Shown in pieces: positions 48,911 to 60,487 of a DNA stretch of 64,000 bases. The stretch is from Poronia punctata (Eukaryota > Ascomycota > Sordariomycetes > Xylariales > Xylariaceae): NCBI GenBank assembly GCA_022579005.1, contig MU401455.1:310001-374000 (forward strand), written 5' to 3'. Made by a program: the position numbers and the translations under genes. How positions within the stretch are numbered: the stretch's first letter is position 1; the number at the start of each line of letters is the position of its first letter. The notes beneath the pieces were generated by a model that was not told the origin of the DNA, did no database searches, and saw only the letters and a program-made list of their open reading frames with translations.

Positions 48911-50590
48911 ATGTCGTCCCCAGCCGTGAGTATATCCCCTATCCAACGTAACATCTAATTTTGTCACGAAACCTTTTCAAAGCAAAAAAAGGTCAAGACA
49001 AAAGAAAGATCCGGAAAGGGAAAGACTGCTTGTTCTATCCCTCTTCTCCCATCCCCAATCCCATTCATTATTTTACTAACAAGTCGTCGTAATGCGTTCT
49101 CAGAAGATGATACGCCGGAAGAAGAATGTCAAGAAGGGAATCCAGTTCTGCTTGATGGTGTGTGGCGCCTCGGGTACAGGTACGGCTCCCTCGACTCCAT
49201 CGCCAACCCAAATAACTACCCGATCCCATCCACGCAACGAATCGATCGAAATGTGAACTCCCTTATCGGGTAGGGTCTGACTGTGTTGTATAGGCAGAAC
49301 TACCTTCGTGAACACCCTCTGCAGCAAGAGCGTCTTGAATCATAAGGACTCTGATGATGCCAGTGAAGCCCACGTTGAAGAGGGCGTCAAGATCAAGCCT
49401 ATCACTGTTGGTATGTCTTGTACCACACCCCAGCACGATACGGCCGGGTACTAACGTCGTCCCAGAGCTAGAGTTGGATGAGGAAGGAACACGCATCTCT
49501 CTAACCATCGTCGACACTCCGGGATTTGGTGACCAGATCGATAATGAAGCAAGGTAACGAGCAACAAGAACAAGAAAAATACGTACATGGAATGCTAATT
49601 CTTTGACCATCAAAGCTTCTCCGAGATCGTTGGATACCTTGAGAGACAATATGACGATATCTTGGCCGAGGAATCGCGTATCAAGCGTAACCCCAGATTT
49701 AGGGACAACCGTGTGCATGCTATGCTGTATTTCATTGCCCCCACAGGTCATGGGTATGTAGCCTTCGGCTCTATATAACGCACGCAACATCACACTAACA
49801 ATATTCTTAGTCTCCGAGAGCTCGACATCGAACTTATGAAGCGACTTGCCCCTCGTGTTAACGTCATCCCTGTTATTGGCCGTGCCGATTCCCTGACGCC
49901 TCAAGAGCTTGCCGAGTCCAAAAAGCTGGTCATGGAAGATATTGAGCACTACCGCATTCCCGTGTACAACTTCCCTTACGACATCGAGGAGGATGACGAA
50001 GATACTGTCGAGGAGAATGCCGAGCTGAGAGGCCTGATGCCGTTTGCTATTGTTGGGTCCGAAGACGTCATTGAGATCGGCGGCCGCAAAGTCCGTGCCC
50101 GACAGTACCCGTGGGGTGTTGTCGAGGTTGACAACCCTCGCCACTCCGACTTCCTCGCTATTCGTTCGGCCCTTCTTCACAGTCACTTGGCAGACCTCAA
50201 GGAAATTACCCACGACTTCCTCTACGAGAACTATCGTACAGAGAAGCTTAGCAAGAGCGTTGAAGGCGGTGCTGGAGTGTACGTGATCAGACCGATGCGC
50301 TTCGTTCTTCCTGTGAGCTAACCTATGTTTGTAGTGATTCGTCTATGAACCCCGAAGACCTTGCGTCGCAGTCCGTCCGTCTGAAGGAAGACCAACTGCG
50401 CCGGGAAGAGGAGAAGTTGCGCGAGATCGAACTCAAGGTCCAGCGCGAAATCAACGAGAAGCGACAGGAACTTTTGGCTCGCGAGTCTCAGCTCCGCGAA
50501 ATCGAGGCCAGAATGCATCGGGAGCAGGCGGCCCACGCTGCTGCCTCTACCGCGTCACGTGAAGCCAATGGCGAACAAGACGGCAACTAG
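48911..50590 (+). CDS. CDC11: Septin CDC11
   Basis: GTP-binding filament subunit at septa and growing tips. Seven exons, 48911..48925, 49104..49179, 49294..49410, 49466..49553, 49616..49753, 49811..50278 and 50335..50590, give 385 residues; the first exon encodes only MSSPA. A polybasic stretch (IRRKKNVKKG) precedes the G domain. G1 is GASGTGRTT, with Arg in place of the usual Lys, a trait of Cdc11; G3 is DTPGFGD; G4 is GRAD. The septin unique element follows (RKVRARQYPWGVVEVDN). Residues about 305-370 form a coiled coil (LKEDQLRREEEKLREIELKV), as in Cdc11-type septins. All seven joins keep frame. The first splice (5-codon exon) is the least certain. Confidence 0.93.
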
Positions 50591-51517
50591 ATGGCCTCTA
50601 GTGTTGTTATTGGCCGACTTCAACTTCTGACGTGCCCCAAAAGTGCGATTCGGCGGCGTTGGGTGTTTGATATTCATGTTCCCGTCGTACGGATTCTCAG
50701 CACGGCACGTTATCGTGAACTTAATACTGTTTAATGGGCTTCTTCTATGCCAGTGCATAGTCGGAGATTTAGTGGATTTGTCAGGAATACGAAATTAAAA
50801 TTAGTATTTGAGTGAGATGTCTTTTGAAGGAAAGAATGAAATGGCGACGAGTCTGTGAGTCTGGACATCAAGATTGGTGTCAAGAGTCTGATTTTTTCCC
50901 CGAATTTGCCTACCCGAGCAAGCGTGATATCAGGTCGCAAGCAGGCGACGGGACGAGCAAACGCCCTGAAAACTCGGTGTATCTTTCCGGAACCAAGAGA
51001 ACCAAAAAAGGCTGTTGTTTTATCCTGGCCTCGAGATATTGTGGCCATTTTTATAGCTTATTTGTCAATTCCCCTAGGGAGAGCATTCTAATACATGTTC
51101 GTATCAAATAACCATTTATCTGGTGTACCATACGAGGGTAATTCTGTCTGAGAATAGCACAACTTGCTGGCAAGGTGCTCGACGGGCCAAGAATCACAGT
51201 AAAGACGTGTGGAATATAGTTCATTCTATGGGTTTGATTGAATACCTATGTCAATGATGTCCCAAGTAATCCTACAAACAGCCGATCAAAGGCTTCTTGT
51301 TATTATCGTCCATAATCCATTTAGCGATCTCAGGGGACTGAATTCCAAATTACAACCGGACCGTACGACCCAACCCGCCAGAATGGGCGTGTTGCTAGAA
51401 GTATCACAAAGCATCGCAAAAAGACACCAAACAAGTAAGAAAGGGCAAAATCAGACAGAACAATCTCAACACGACCGTACTTCGAAGCATAGCTAAGGTA
51501 GAATACACCAAACTACA
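50591..51517. other. Convergent 3' region CDC11 / BXI1
   Basis: 927 bp between convergent stop codons. Small frames on both strands lack protein-like features. No RNA gene is seen. Confidence 0.5.
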
Positions 51518-52517
51518 CTAGTTGTTGCTCTGGCTATTGAGAATGCGAAGGATAGCGAGGAAAAGGTTGATGATGTCGAGGTAGAGGCTGATGGCAGCCG
51601 CAATCTCCTCTTCGACGTGGTGCTTGCGTAGGACCAGCTGGGTATCCACAAGAATATAGCCGGAGAAGATCAGGGCAGCAAGACCACCGTATATCAACTC
51701 GCCGGTGCTGCTATAGGGCAGGAAGGCGGCCATGAAACCGAAGAGCAAGAGGCCCCAGAGCGCACCAAAGAGGTAAGGCATCCAGGAAGTGAAGTCGTAC
51801 TTGGTCTGGCATGCGAACAAGGTGAGGAACACGAAGATACCACCAGTCAAGATCACGGCGTTCAATACTATCGAGGTTCGGTAAAAGGAAACGATTACGG
51901 AAATGGTGTAAGCCTCGAGCAAGGTAAAGCCGGTAAGGAAGAGTAGGTTGGTCGGGTACGACTTGCGCTTCCAATATGTCAAGCACATGAAGACGATGGA
52001 GCCGATGAGCTATCGGGGGAATATACGAGTCAGTCATCTCTACTTGTAGCGTGGCCGTATGTGGGAGGGGGAAAGAGGGCAGAAGCCGGTATCTTACGGA
52101 AACCCAGACAAGCTCCGGGTGAGATTGAATCCAATCCTTGTAGCCATCGCTCCAGAAGCTCAGTCCGCTGACGATGGCGGTAACAACGAGTTGCGCCGTT
52201 AGGATAGTATAGACTGCACGAAGTGTTAAGAGTTAGCAAAGAAGGTGGATTGTGCCGACGGCGTGGGGTGTGAAGTAAACCATAGACGGACCTTTGCGAA
52301 TAAACTGGTTGCGGATGTCGATCGTGGCCTCTGCGACAGACCCGCCGAACTTGAAATCATCGGGGATGTTGTCCTCGCTGCTGCGCGGGGCACTACCGTA
52401 GATGCCGGCGGTAGACGAAGAAGGCTCGTCGGCTTGGTAGGATGGTGGTGCTTGGGACCAAGTACCTTCGTCGGGGTCCTGCGTGGGCGCGGGGGTGTAT
52501 TTGGTATTGGCAGCCAT
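51518..52517 (-). CDS. BXI1: BAX-inhibitor-1 / TMBIM family protein
   Basis: Multi-spanning membrane protein of ER or vacuole membranes linked to calcium leak and cell-death control. Exons 52517..52292, 52213..52098 and 52009..51518 give 277 residues; introns are 78 bp (weak donor GTCCGT) and 88 bp (GTAAGA). A soluble Pro/Ser-rich N-terminus (residues 1-65) ends in GGSVAEATIDIRNQFIRKVY, the block before the first helix. Seven hydrophobic segments follow. Diagnostic sequences are TNLLFLTGFTLLEAYTISVI, ACQTKYDFTSWMPYLFGALW and GYILVDTQLVLRKHHVEEE, and the C-terminus LYLDIINLFLAILRILNSQS. These fit the fungal BXI1/YNL305C group closely. Confidence 0.92.
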
Positions 52518-54793
52518 AGTGGCAATCTGCGACGAGCTGACGGCAAATACCCGTCTCTTATCCTGTCGGCAGGTTTTCGCAACTTTTGCGATGAAGTGTA
52601 CTTATTTGGCGACGATGTATTTTGCGTGCTTTGATTGATCGGGTAAGTAAGGTGTTGTAGGTTGTTGAAGTAGGTAGGTAGCTCGATGAAGGTAGGTGGA
52701 TGCAACTAGAAGCTGAAAGATGCCGCGAAATCAAATGACTTGACCTACACAATCGTACTGTAATCGATGCCTAGGGTGGCGTCACGACTCATTATTGAAC
52801 ACAGTATACATAATACTGTGGAAGGACTGTGTCCTTTGAGTTTAAGTAGGTACACCTGGCACTCCGACCTTCCCGTGCTTGCCTCTACGTATCCTACCAC
52901 TCCTACATATACGCACGTGTTCAACATCTACAAAATAAAGGAACATAAGTTAAATGTAGGGCTATTAATGGTTTAAGTCTGCATTTGAATTCTGAAGGTG
53001 AGGGTCCTCATTTCTATATATGTTGTTTCATCGGCCTCTTGCTTGAGTAGAACAATTGCAACAAGTCGCAATCAGGATGAGCTCCGCGGGCTGGACTGCG
53101 AGGGCTACGTGCCTGGTAGTTACTAGTAGGTACCTTCGGTCTAGGTTACGAGTACTCGTAGATTAGGACCACGTTGGCTAGTAGCGCCTAGTAGATGTTG
53201 TTTTGCCTTGGAGTGACAGACTTATACGAGTAGAAACTCTTTATTATAAAGGCCATATGCTTTATAAAATATATATATAGCTGTTATACGAGTAGACATG
53301 ACCTTTTAATCCTGTAAAGGTTTGCGGGAACCTAAGGATTGTATCTCGGCGACGGTCCTTAGATACTGCCACTTGTAGGGGGCTCACATGCCAATATTCA
53401 TACAATTCGTATGTCTGTGTAACACAAGACTTTGAATTAGTGCTATCCTCTGAGTGCTCTGACAGCAGACCATAGCAATGTATCATGTATTGCAGGCGCA
53501 GATTTGAGATACCAATCTTAGCAAATGATGATATGATCCCGTCTTGCCCGCCGGCTTCTCCCCTAATTAGACTAAAAGGGGACTCCACCGCCTAACCTTA
53601 CATACACGTATGTGCTCAGGCATCTCAAGTTCTACTCGTACTTACATGTAGTTATTAGGTACGATACACGTGAAATGCGATGCATCTACCTCTTACGTGT
53701 ATCTAGATGCTTCTTAGAGCACCCTCGCCCAACACACCTACCTGTCCAGATACACATCTCCTGTAAAAAAAAAAAAAAAAAAAAGTTGCAGAATCTGATG
53801 CACCAAAACCTAATCGAGGTTCGAGCTAAGACACAGGCACACAGGGTTTCAACTTGCACATTACTTACGAGTAGATACCAGCACCATGTTCAGACAGGTA
53901 ATTACCAAGGTACCGGTCTATCAGGCACGCAAGCACTGGCAGGATGCAGTTCCCCTCCCGTCGGTTTCTCCTGATCAGCTAACGTGGGGTCCCCTATTCC
54001 TTTCACCGCCCTGATTGCATCCGATTCGATTGGGTGCAGAAGTGCCAAGAAAATCACTAGAAACAGTTGGGGACCTATCAAAAATCAGAGACACACTATG
54101 CTTGTTTGGACGAGCTCCACTTTGAAGCTCAACATGTCTTCAAAATTCCCATTATTTTATATTTCTATATTGTACCGGCACTTGGAGCTGTGCGATCAAA
54201 CCACATCCTCCCCATCTGTCGCCTGAGGGGCTTGCTCTACAGACACACGACTTCTAGACGAACTTATCCGCATTCTTTACGTCAAGCTTGAAGTGGCATC
54301 CGAACAGCACACGCCCCGGCGTTCGACTTCACGCCGTGCCAGAGACATAGATGTGCACCCCTGGTTAGGCCTTCCTTAGCAAGATACCGACAGCGGCTCT
54401 CAAGGTCCCGCGGCCTCCGTCTCCCGTTCCCCATAACATCAAGAAGTGCTCGAAAGACGATACCGATTTACAATTACCGTCGTAGTCCATTGTGTGCATG
54501 CCAATTCCACGGGCAATTCCTTCCCGATTAACCTGAAACCCCTTCCCGACTTCGCGCGGCACAAGGTTCTCCATTCGCTTGCGGTCAAAGCTCGACTAGC
54601 GTCACGAAACACACAGGTCGAATATAATATTTTCCCTTCCCTCTAGTAGTGGCGGTAGCACCTCAATTGCTTTCTGGGGCTCTCCATTGAGGTTTGGTGC
54701 GCCGGCGCAGGTTATCGGTGCCTCGACAAAGCATTGCTATAGGCAGTTGTGAGGAATAATTATATTAATCGCCGGCGTCGCTTTGTGTTGAAG
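52518..54793. other. Divergent intergenic region BXI1 / LAG1
   Basis: 2.3 kb, no gene supported. The 8-mer TACGAGTA/TACTCGTA is densest here: 53147, 53153 (overlapping, so TACGAGTACTCGTA is a 14 bp palindrome), 53225, 53287, 53633 and 53866. An A20 tract lies at about 53,765-53,784. Frames at 53262-53588, 53612-53974 and 54365-54574 look random. Confidence 0.5.
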
Positions 54794-56619
54794 ATGGCCG
54801 ATACGCCATCGATCGATATCCACGATGCCCCAATGGCTGACGGTGGTGCCGAGGCTTCGGATTCTCCAAGAGAAACTCACCTAACTCTGGATGTTGATTC
54901 CATCCCGAGGGATGCCAAGATCGAGAGGTTAAGGACACCGACAACGCCCAACGGAAAGAGACCTTCCATCCAGTCGCGCAATTCCATGAATGGTCCGCTC
55001 TACATGCAGAAAAGCAACCAAAAAGTTCTGATCAGGAGAGTCAAGAGAAAAGGAGATGGCACGATCAAGAGCCTAACCCGATGGCTTCTCGACAACCAAA
55101 TAGGTTTGTACACGCCGCCCCATATTCCAACTACTCCATTACCATCCCCTCCCCGAGGTCGAACGGCTCGAAACAGGGACGGGTTTCACGCCCGTCACAG
55201 GCCGAGAAGGCCACAACGTATGTTGCAGGAGCAAAGCGAGCTAACCAAGGACCTCGGACAGGATTATCTTTCAATCTCATAGTCCTCATTTTCCTCACTC
55301 ATTTGTTCATTCCAAAGGCCCGGCCTCACACCCTGAAATTCTTTACACTCTCTTACCATAATCCGGCGTCGGGGAACTATGGTATTGGTGGTGACGACTA
55401 TTACTTTATTGCCTTCTGCATCGTACTCTTGACCGGACTCCGGGCTGGCTTGATGGAGCATGTCTTGGCTCCCATGGCTAAGCACTGGGGCTTGAAGAAA
55501 CGGAAGGACATCACCAGGTTCTCTGAGCAGGCATGGCTGTTGGTATACTACGCTTGCTTTTACCCTATTGGCTTGGTAAGTTCAGAGTCGGGAACCTCTT
55601 AGTCCCCTCCGTACTCCCACAATGCCGGAGTATTGGAGCAATACATAGCACAGCTGCTGACGCCTGGAACTAGTATGTATACTATCAGTCTCCATCGTTC
55701 ATGAACCTTGGCGGGCTTTTTACCGGCTGGACGACTCGAGAGATGGGTGGACTCGTCAAAGCCTATTTTCTCGGACAGTGGGCTTTTTGGCTGCAGCAGG
55801 TCTTGGTCATTCATATCGAAGAGCGTCGGAAAGACCATTGGCAAATGCTTACTCATCACTTTATCACCATCACCCTAATGGCCGCTTCGTACTGCTACCA
55901 CCTCACACGTGTGGGCATCGTGATCCTCGTGCTAATGGACGTAGTGGACATATTTCTGCCGGTCAGTCACAATCCCCCCGTGCCGACCAGCTTCGTTATG
56001 ACTGACCAGCTCGCAGCTCGCCAAATGCCTCAAGTACCTGGGCTATTCTACGCTATGCGACGTCATGTTTGGCATGTTCATGGTGTCCTGGTTCTTTGCC
56101 CGGCACGTGCTATATGTTATGGTGTGCTGGACCATCTACACCGACATGGTTCGAGTAGTCCCAGAGGGCTGCTTCTACGGAAATGGCACGAACCTGACAG
56201 GGCCCTTTCCCGTCCCCCAAGGCTGGCGTCATTGGGTAGAGCCGTTCAGAAACTCTGAAGGCGCGCTCTGCTTTGCCCCGCCCGTGATGTATAGTTTCCT
56301 GTACACACTGCTGGGTCTGCAGGCTATCACTATATTCTGGTTCTTCATGATCATCCGGGTCGCGACGAGGATCTTGAGAGGCGGCTCGGCCGACGATCCC
56401 CGCAGTGATGGCGAGGCGTCCAGCGAGGAAGCCGAGTATGAGTACGAAGAAGCCCAGCCGCTGGAGGAAGAGGTGGGCGTAGAGTCCATCGACCTAAAAA
56501 GCTGGGAGCGTCGCACGGGTTTGAAGAGAGCCGCGTCTTCGACAGCAGTTAGTTTGCCCGGGCACAGCGACCGTAAGGAGCTTTTAGGCCGAATCGGCTG
56601 CGAGAAGCAGGTTGAGTGA
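54794..56619 (+). CDS. LAG1: Ceramide synthase (sphingosine N-acyltransferase) LAG1
   Basis: ER enzyme joining acyl-CoA to sphingoid bases. Exons 54794..55103, 55262..55575, 55674..55961 and 56017..56619 give 504 residues; introns are 158 bp (GTTTGT; branch GCTAACC), 98 bp and 55 bp. The cytosolic N-terminus (1-103) is followed by the TLC domain with several membrane helices. Recognised blocks are WLLDNQIGLSFNLIVLIFLT, LMEHVLAPMAKHWGL, RFSEQAWLLVYYACFYPIGL and the Lag1 motif DHWQMLTHHFITITLMAASY, with catalytic His269-His270. The tail is acidic (EEAEYEYEEAQPLEEE), which may be a CK2-type regulatory region as in yeast Lag1/Lac1. The start is the MADTPS Met; an in-frame Met 45 bp upstream is possible. 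Confidence 0.93.
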
Positions 56620-59600
56620 GAGGGATCGGACGTCTACATCAAAAAGTCTTACTTATATAGCATACTCTCAGCTCTCGCTCGTTCGGAAACCCGTTCGGAA
56701 ACCGCCCCAGCCAGCAAACCACGATAGTAACATCTGCGATATTCAACGGCAGTATAACGGCGGCATGATGGCGGTAAATATGGTTGCCGGCAGCCAGTCG
56801 CTCACGACTAGATGGTTAGTAATGCGCCGTACCCGAACCGGGTATAACAGGACGAGCTTGTAGACTGTTGAGAAAACGGTTTTAACGGTGTCTCGGTACG
56901 AAGAAAGCCTGCCTCTTATTTTGAAAGCAGTGTCGGGAAATTTAGTCTGGTAAATAGGATTTTGGAATTTAGTATTATTATTATACCCGTGTGGTGCGGC
57001 TGGAGATAAGTAGGGTGGTTTTTATATTTTTTAAATCATCAGCCATAATGTTACCACGGTCGATGTTCCTAGAAAGCTCATCCAAATAGAGTGCATTTTT
57101 TATATATATCTCAAGGGAGGGTCGGCTGCCCGGACAAGCTGGGCTAGGTACGCAAAAGTGATAAAGTCGTGAGCCGTGTCTGCCCATGTTTCCATTCTAT
57201 GAAGGAACTTTCATAACCAAACAGGAATCGGGGTTATCTTCTTTTCAGGCATGTCATCAATGTACGTACAAATATTTCTCGCTCATAGATAGTAACAGGG
57301 CGGACGAACTGATGACGTTTCTTGGGTTCTCCATCTCCTCGGATCAGAAATCATATAGTAGATTTGTCATTCAAAGGGACCGACACCGTCGACGATGATT
57401 TTGTGCACACACGTGGACATCTTGGTTCTACCCAGTCGTTGTTCTTCGTACTTGTACTTCCACGGCTTGCTGCGTTTTGATCTCTTTTTTTTGGTAATAT
57501 GAGGTTTGTAATGTCAACAGTGGGTAGGTATTGTGGAATGAGGGTTTACAAATAGTGACACTCTCCCGAGGGTGGACAAGAGGGGGTACTGTTTGTTTTT
57601 TTCTAGCCACGTACATGTACGCAAAGAAGAAAGAAAGAAAGGGAATGGTGTAGGAGTAAGTAAACACGAAATATTCTTTTAACTCGCATACAAATCTTCA
57701 AGCCGTGTTGCACGTACCTCACAGCGTCATCTCGCCCTTTTTTTTTTTTTTTTTTTTTTTAATACGTCTGACACGAAGACAAGTTAGATTGTTACCTACC
57801 GACAAGGTAAGTAAGTATACAGGCGCAGGCTAGATAATGGTACGTGGTAGGTAGGTGGTTCGAACATACACGTACATACAAGACAAGACAAGGCAAGGCG
57901 AGGCAAGGCAAGGACCGTCGTATTCGGCTTGTTCCGAGTCCTCACTTCTTACTTACTCAGCACAAACCTTTAAATAAATAAAATCCCGACGGCACGACGG
58001 GGGGGGAGAGGGGGGGAGGGTTGCTTGCCTTGCTTGCTTGCTTACACAGTATCTAGGTTAGGTTAGGTTAGGTTACCTACGTCTTTAATTTAAGGCAACC
58101 AGGTAGCCGGGCTCTACTTGTATATTACCTACCTACCTACTTATTGGTAAAAAGCTTTTGTTTATCTCGGAACCCGATCGCTTGCTTGCTACGAGTGCCT
58201 CTGGCTGGTGTGATGCGACTGGGCATCGATCCGATCGTACACGTACTTTTGTAAATGAAATGTTAGTCTTGGGCATCGGTAGGTATTGTTTGCTTATTAA
58301 TTAAATTTGTTTATATATATATACCTATGTATAAAAGTTGGAGATAGAGAAAAGAAAAAGAAAAGGGCATATGCATTACTATATAAACACAGAGACGATT
58401 TTAGATAGGTACTCGTAGATGCAGCAAGTAGGTACTCGTGTTACGTGTAAAATAGAGGTGGATAGAACAGACGTAACATGATTGGAGGTTTCGTACGGTA
58501 GATGTTGATGTGGGAAGACCCCAAAACTGACGAATGGTATGAAAAGAGACTAAGCGATCTATAGACTAGCTCATATGTAGGTAGGTATTCGGTATTTGTC
58601 GAGGAGTGTACCCATTATTATCCCGTGCTTATAGCCTGTCAAACGGCAAAAGGCTTTTGTACGTTACCTACATGATGACCGCAGGTGGTACGCACGATTA
58701 AAGATGATGCAGATCTCCTCGTAAAAAAAAAAACGTAAAGGACTTTGGAGAACCTACAGTAGGACATGGCACGATCACTCTGTTATGGTGAAGCCCCAAG
58801 ACCATCGAGAAATATCCGTTGATTGTTTGCCTCTTCCTTTCTTTTTTTGGTATGGGAAACCGGGGATAATATCATGGAAACCTCGGACAACATACATATC
58901 AGCATCCTTCCTTTCCTTTGATGACGTCCCTCCGTAAAAAGTAAGGCAAGGTAGCGAGCAGAAAGTGAATCCCGCCATGTGACGGGAACGCGAAATGCAG
59001 CGGCCCGATGGATGGTTTAGAAAAAAACGTCCAAGGTATCTGACACTCCGCCACATGATCGTCGCTTCCAGTTACGAGTACAGTTACATTCATAACCCAA
59101 ACACGTTTGGGGGGGAGGACTTAAGTTATGTTACGATCAAGTGGTCAGAGAATGAAAGACCCGACTTGACTTGACTCGACTGGACAAGGTGGAACGCACA
59201 CGTTGGAGAATGCCAGTCCCCCGCCTCCGCCCCCTCTCATACCGTCGTACTTCTGACCACATAACTAAACCAACAACAACAAATAGTTTTTTTTGTTTTT
59301 TTTTTGTTTTTCTGCGAGCTTACTTACACGTACGTACGCACGTACAAAAAAGGGAGTCGTCGATCCTTTTCATTTTTCAATACGAGGAAGCACATACACA
59401 TACACATACATACATACATACATGCAGCTGACCTGAACCTGACCCACGGCAACCAACTGTCGGTACGTTATACACGAGAGTTATGTTATGCCGCATACCG
59501 TTCCTAGACTCGGACACTCCGGAGTTTTTTTTATTGAGTAACGAGGGGCCGGCATAGGCATGTATAGAAAGACAAAATTAAAATATAAGACCACGACGAC

Positions 59601-59801
59601 GCAAACGCATTCCCATTCTCGAGGACATTCATCATCATCATCTATCTCAAGTTCTACTAATACTTAATCAATCACCTTATCCTACGACTTTTCGCAACAA
59701 TAGAAAATACACACACACACACACACACACATACACACCACTTACACACTCCTCTGCCCATCGCGCAAAACCTAGATAAAACAAAACCCACCTCCGAGAA
59801 A
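56620..59801. other. Gene-free intergenic DNA rich in simple repeats
   Basis: 3.2 kb. It includes a T22 tract near 57,740, AAGGC-type repeats at about 57,885-57,912, TTGC repeats at 58,021-58,041, a GGTTA array at 58,055-58,074, two copies of TACTCGTA/TACGAGTA (58410, 59073) and an (AC)n run at 59,708-59,731. Frames at 58775-59056 and 59171-59431 look random. Confidence 0.5.
58055..58074. repeat. GGTTA tandem array
   Basis: Four copies of GGTTA (AGGTTAGGTTAGGTTAGGTT). It resembles a telomere-like word but is five bases, not the six of TTAGGG. Similar CCTAACC words occur near 5,090, 17,600, 32,580 and 48,680. Confidence 0.85.
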
Positions 59802-60071
59802 ATGCAACTCACCACCCTCCTCCTCGCCACCACGGCAACCGTCTTCGCCAACGCAGCAGCCATCACCCCGCGATCCGGCGCACGTCTAGCACAATTCCGA
59901 ATCTTCGGAGCCGAGGGATGTCACGACCTCAACGGCGGCTTCTACCTAGCCGATACCTCGGACGCCGAGGAATGTAAACTCCTCGAGGCCGATCCCAAAG
60001 TTGTTTCCGTGAATTTGGAGCAATTGTATCAGGCTGTTGCTGGTGCTTGTACTGGTAAGTTTTCCCCCCTT

Positions 60072-60103
<32 letters not shown>

Positions 60104-60264
60104 GGTTGCATGATAGATGATTAATCCTTTCATCTACCTTTCTAGTCTCCATATACACAGACGAAAAATGCTCAACAGGCAAGACCGATACCGCGATAAA
60201 CGTGTGCAAGAATGCTCCCGATGCAAAAGTCTGGAAGTCTTGGAAGATTTCTTGCAAGTCTTGA
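59802..60264 (+). CDS. Small secreted six-cysteine protein
   Basis: Exons 59802..60054 and 60146..60264 give 123 residues. The 91 bp intron has a GTAAGT donor, a long T tract and a TTCTAG acceptor. Residues 1-19 are a clear signal peptide (MQLTTLLLATTATVFANAAA). The mature part has six cysteines, in the contexts EGC, EEC, GAC, EKC, NVC and ISC, so three disulfides are possible. I recognise no family; size, secretion and Cys content fit candidate effectors or other small secreted fungal proteins, which is inference. An assembly artefact starts only a few bases after the stop codon, so the 3' UTR sequence is unreliable. The frame closes cleanly at TGA. Confidence 0.75.
60077..60102. repeat. T-tract in the intron of the small secreted protein gene
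   Basis: A run of about 26 T within the intron, upstream of the 3' splice site. Confidence 0.85.
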
Positions 60265-60269
60265 ATTAG

Positions 60270-60295
60270 AAGGGGGGGGGGGGGGGGGGGGGGGG

Positions 60296-60346
<51 letters not shown>

Positions 60347-60347
60347 G
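60270..60347. repeat. Poly-G tract, probable sequencing artefact
   Basis: Nearly 80 G with only a single C and a single T interruption, directly before a run of N. Such tracts are typical of dark cycles in two-colour short-read chemistry and are very unlikely to be real. Confidence 0.85.
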
Positions 60348-60357
60348 NNNNNNNNNN
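60348..60357. other. Assembly gap (10 N)
   Basis: Ten undetermined bases mark a scaffold join. Distances across this point should not be trusted. Confidence 0.99.
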
Positions 60358-60428
60358 AAAAATGCTAAACCTGCAATACCGATACCCCTAAAAACTTGTT
60401 CAAAAATGCTCCCTTTGAAAATTTCTTT
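60358..60428 (+). other. Degraded duplicate of exon 2 of the small secreted protein gene
   Basis: This stretch aligns without gaps to 60164-60234 (offset 194) with about 54 of 71 matches by eye. Of about 17 mismatches, some 11 replace a G. It is followed by a T tract (about 60,430-60,460) and a C tract (about 60,466-60,487). It looks like a badly read copy of the same locus left at a contig end, not a second gene. Confidence 0.75.
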
Positions 60429-60433
60429 ATTTA

Positions 60434-60464
<31 letters not shown>

Positions 60465-60487
60465 AACCCCCCCCCCCCCCCCCCCCC

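Noticed and set aside
49263..50213. A 316-codon minus-strand frame antisense to CDC11
   Set aside because: It is the mirror of well-supported septin exons and has no family resemblance; strong codon bias on one strand often leaves such open antisense frames.
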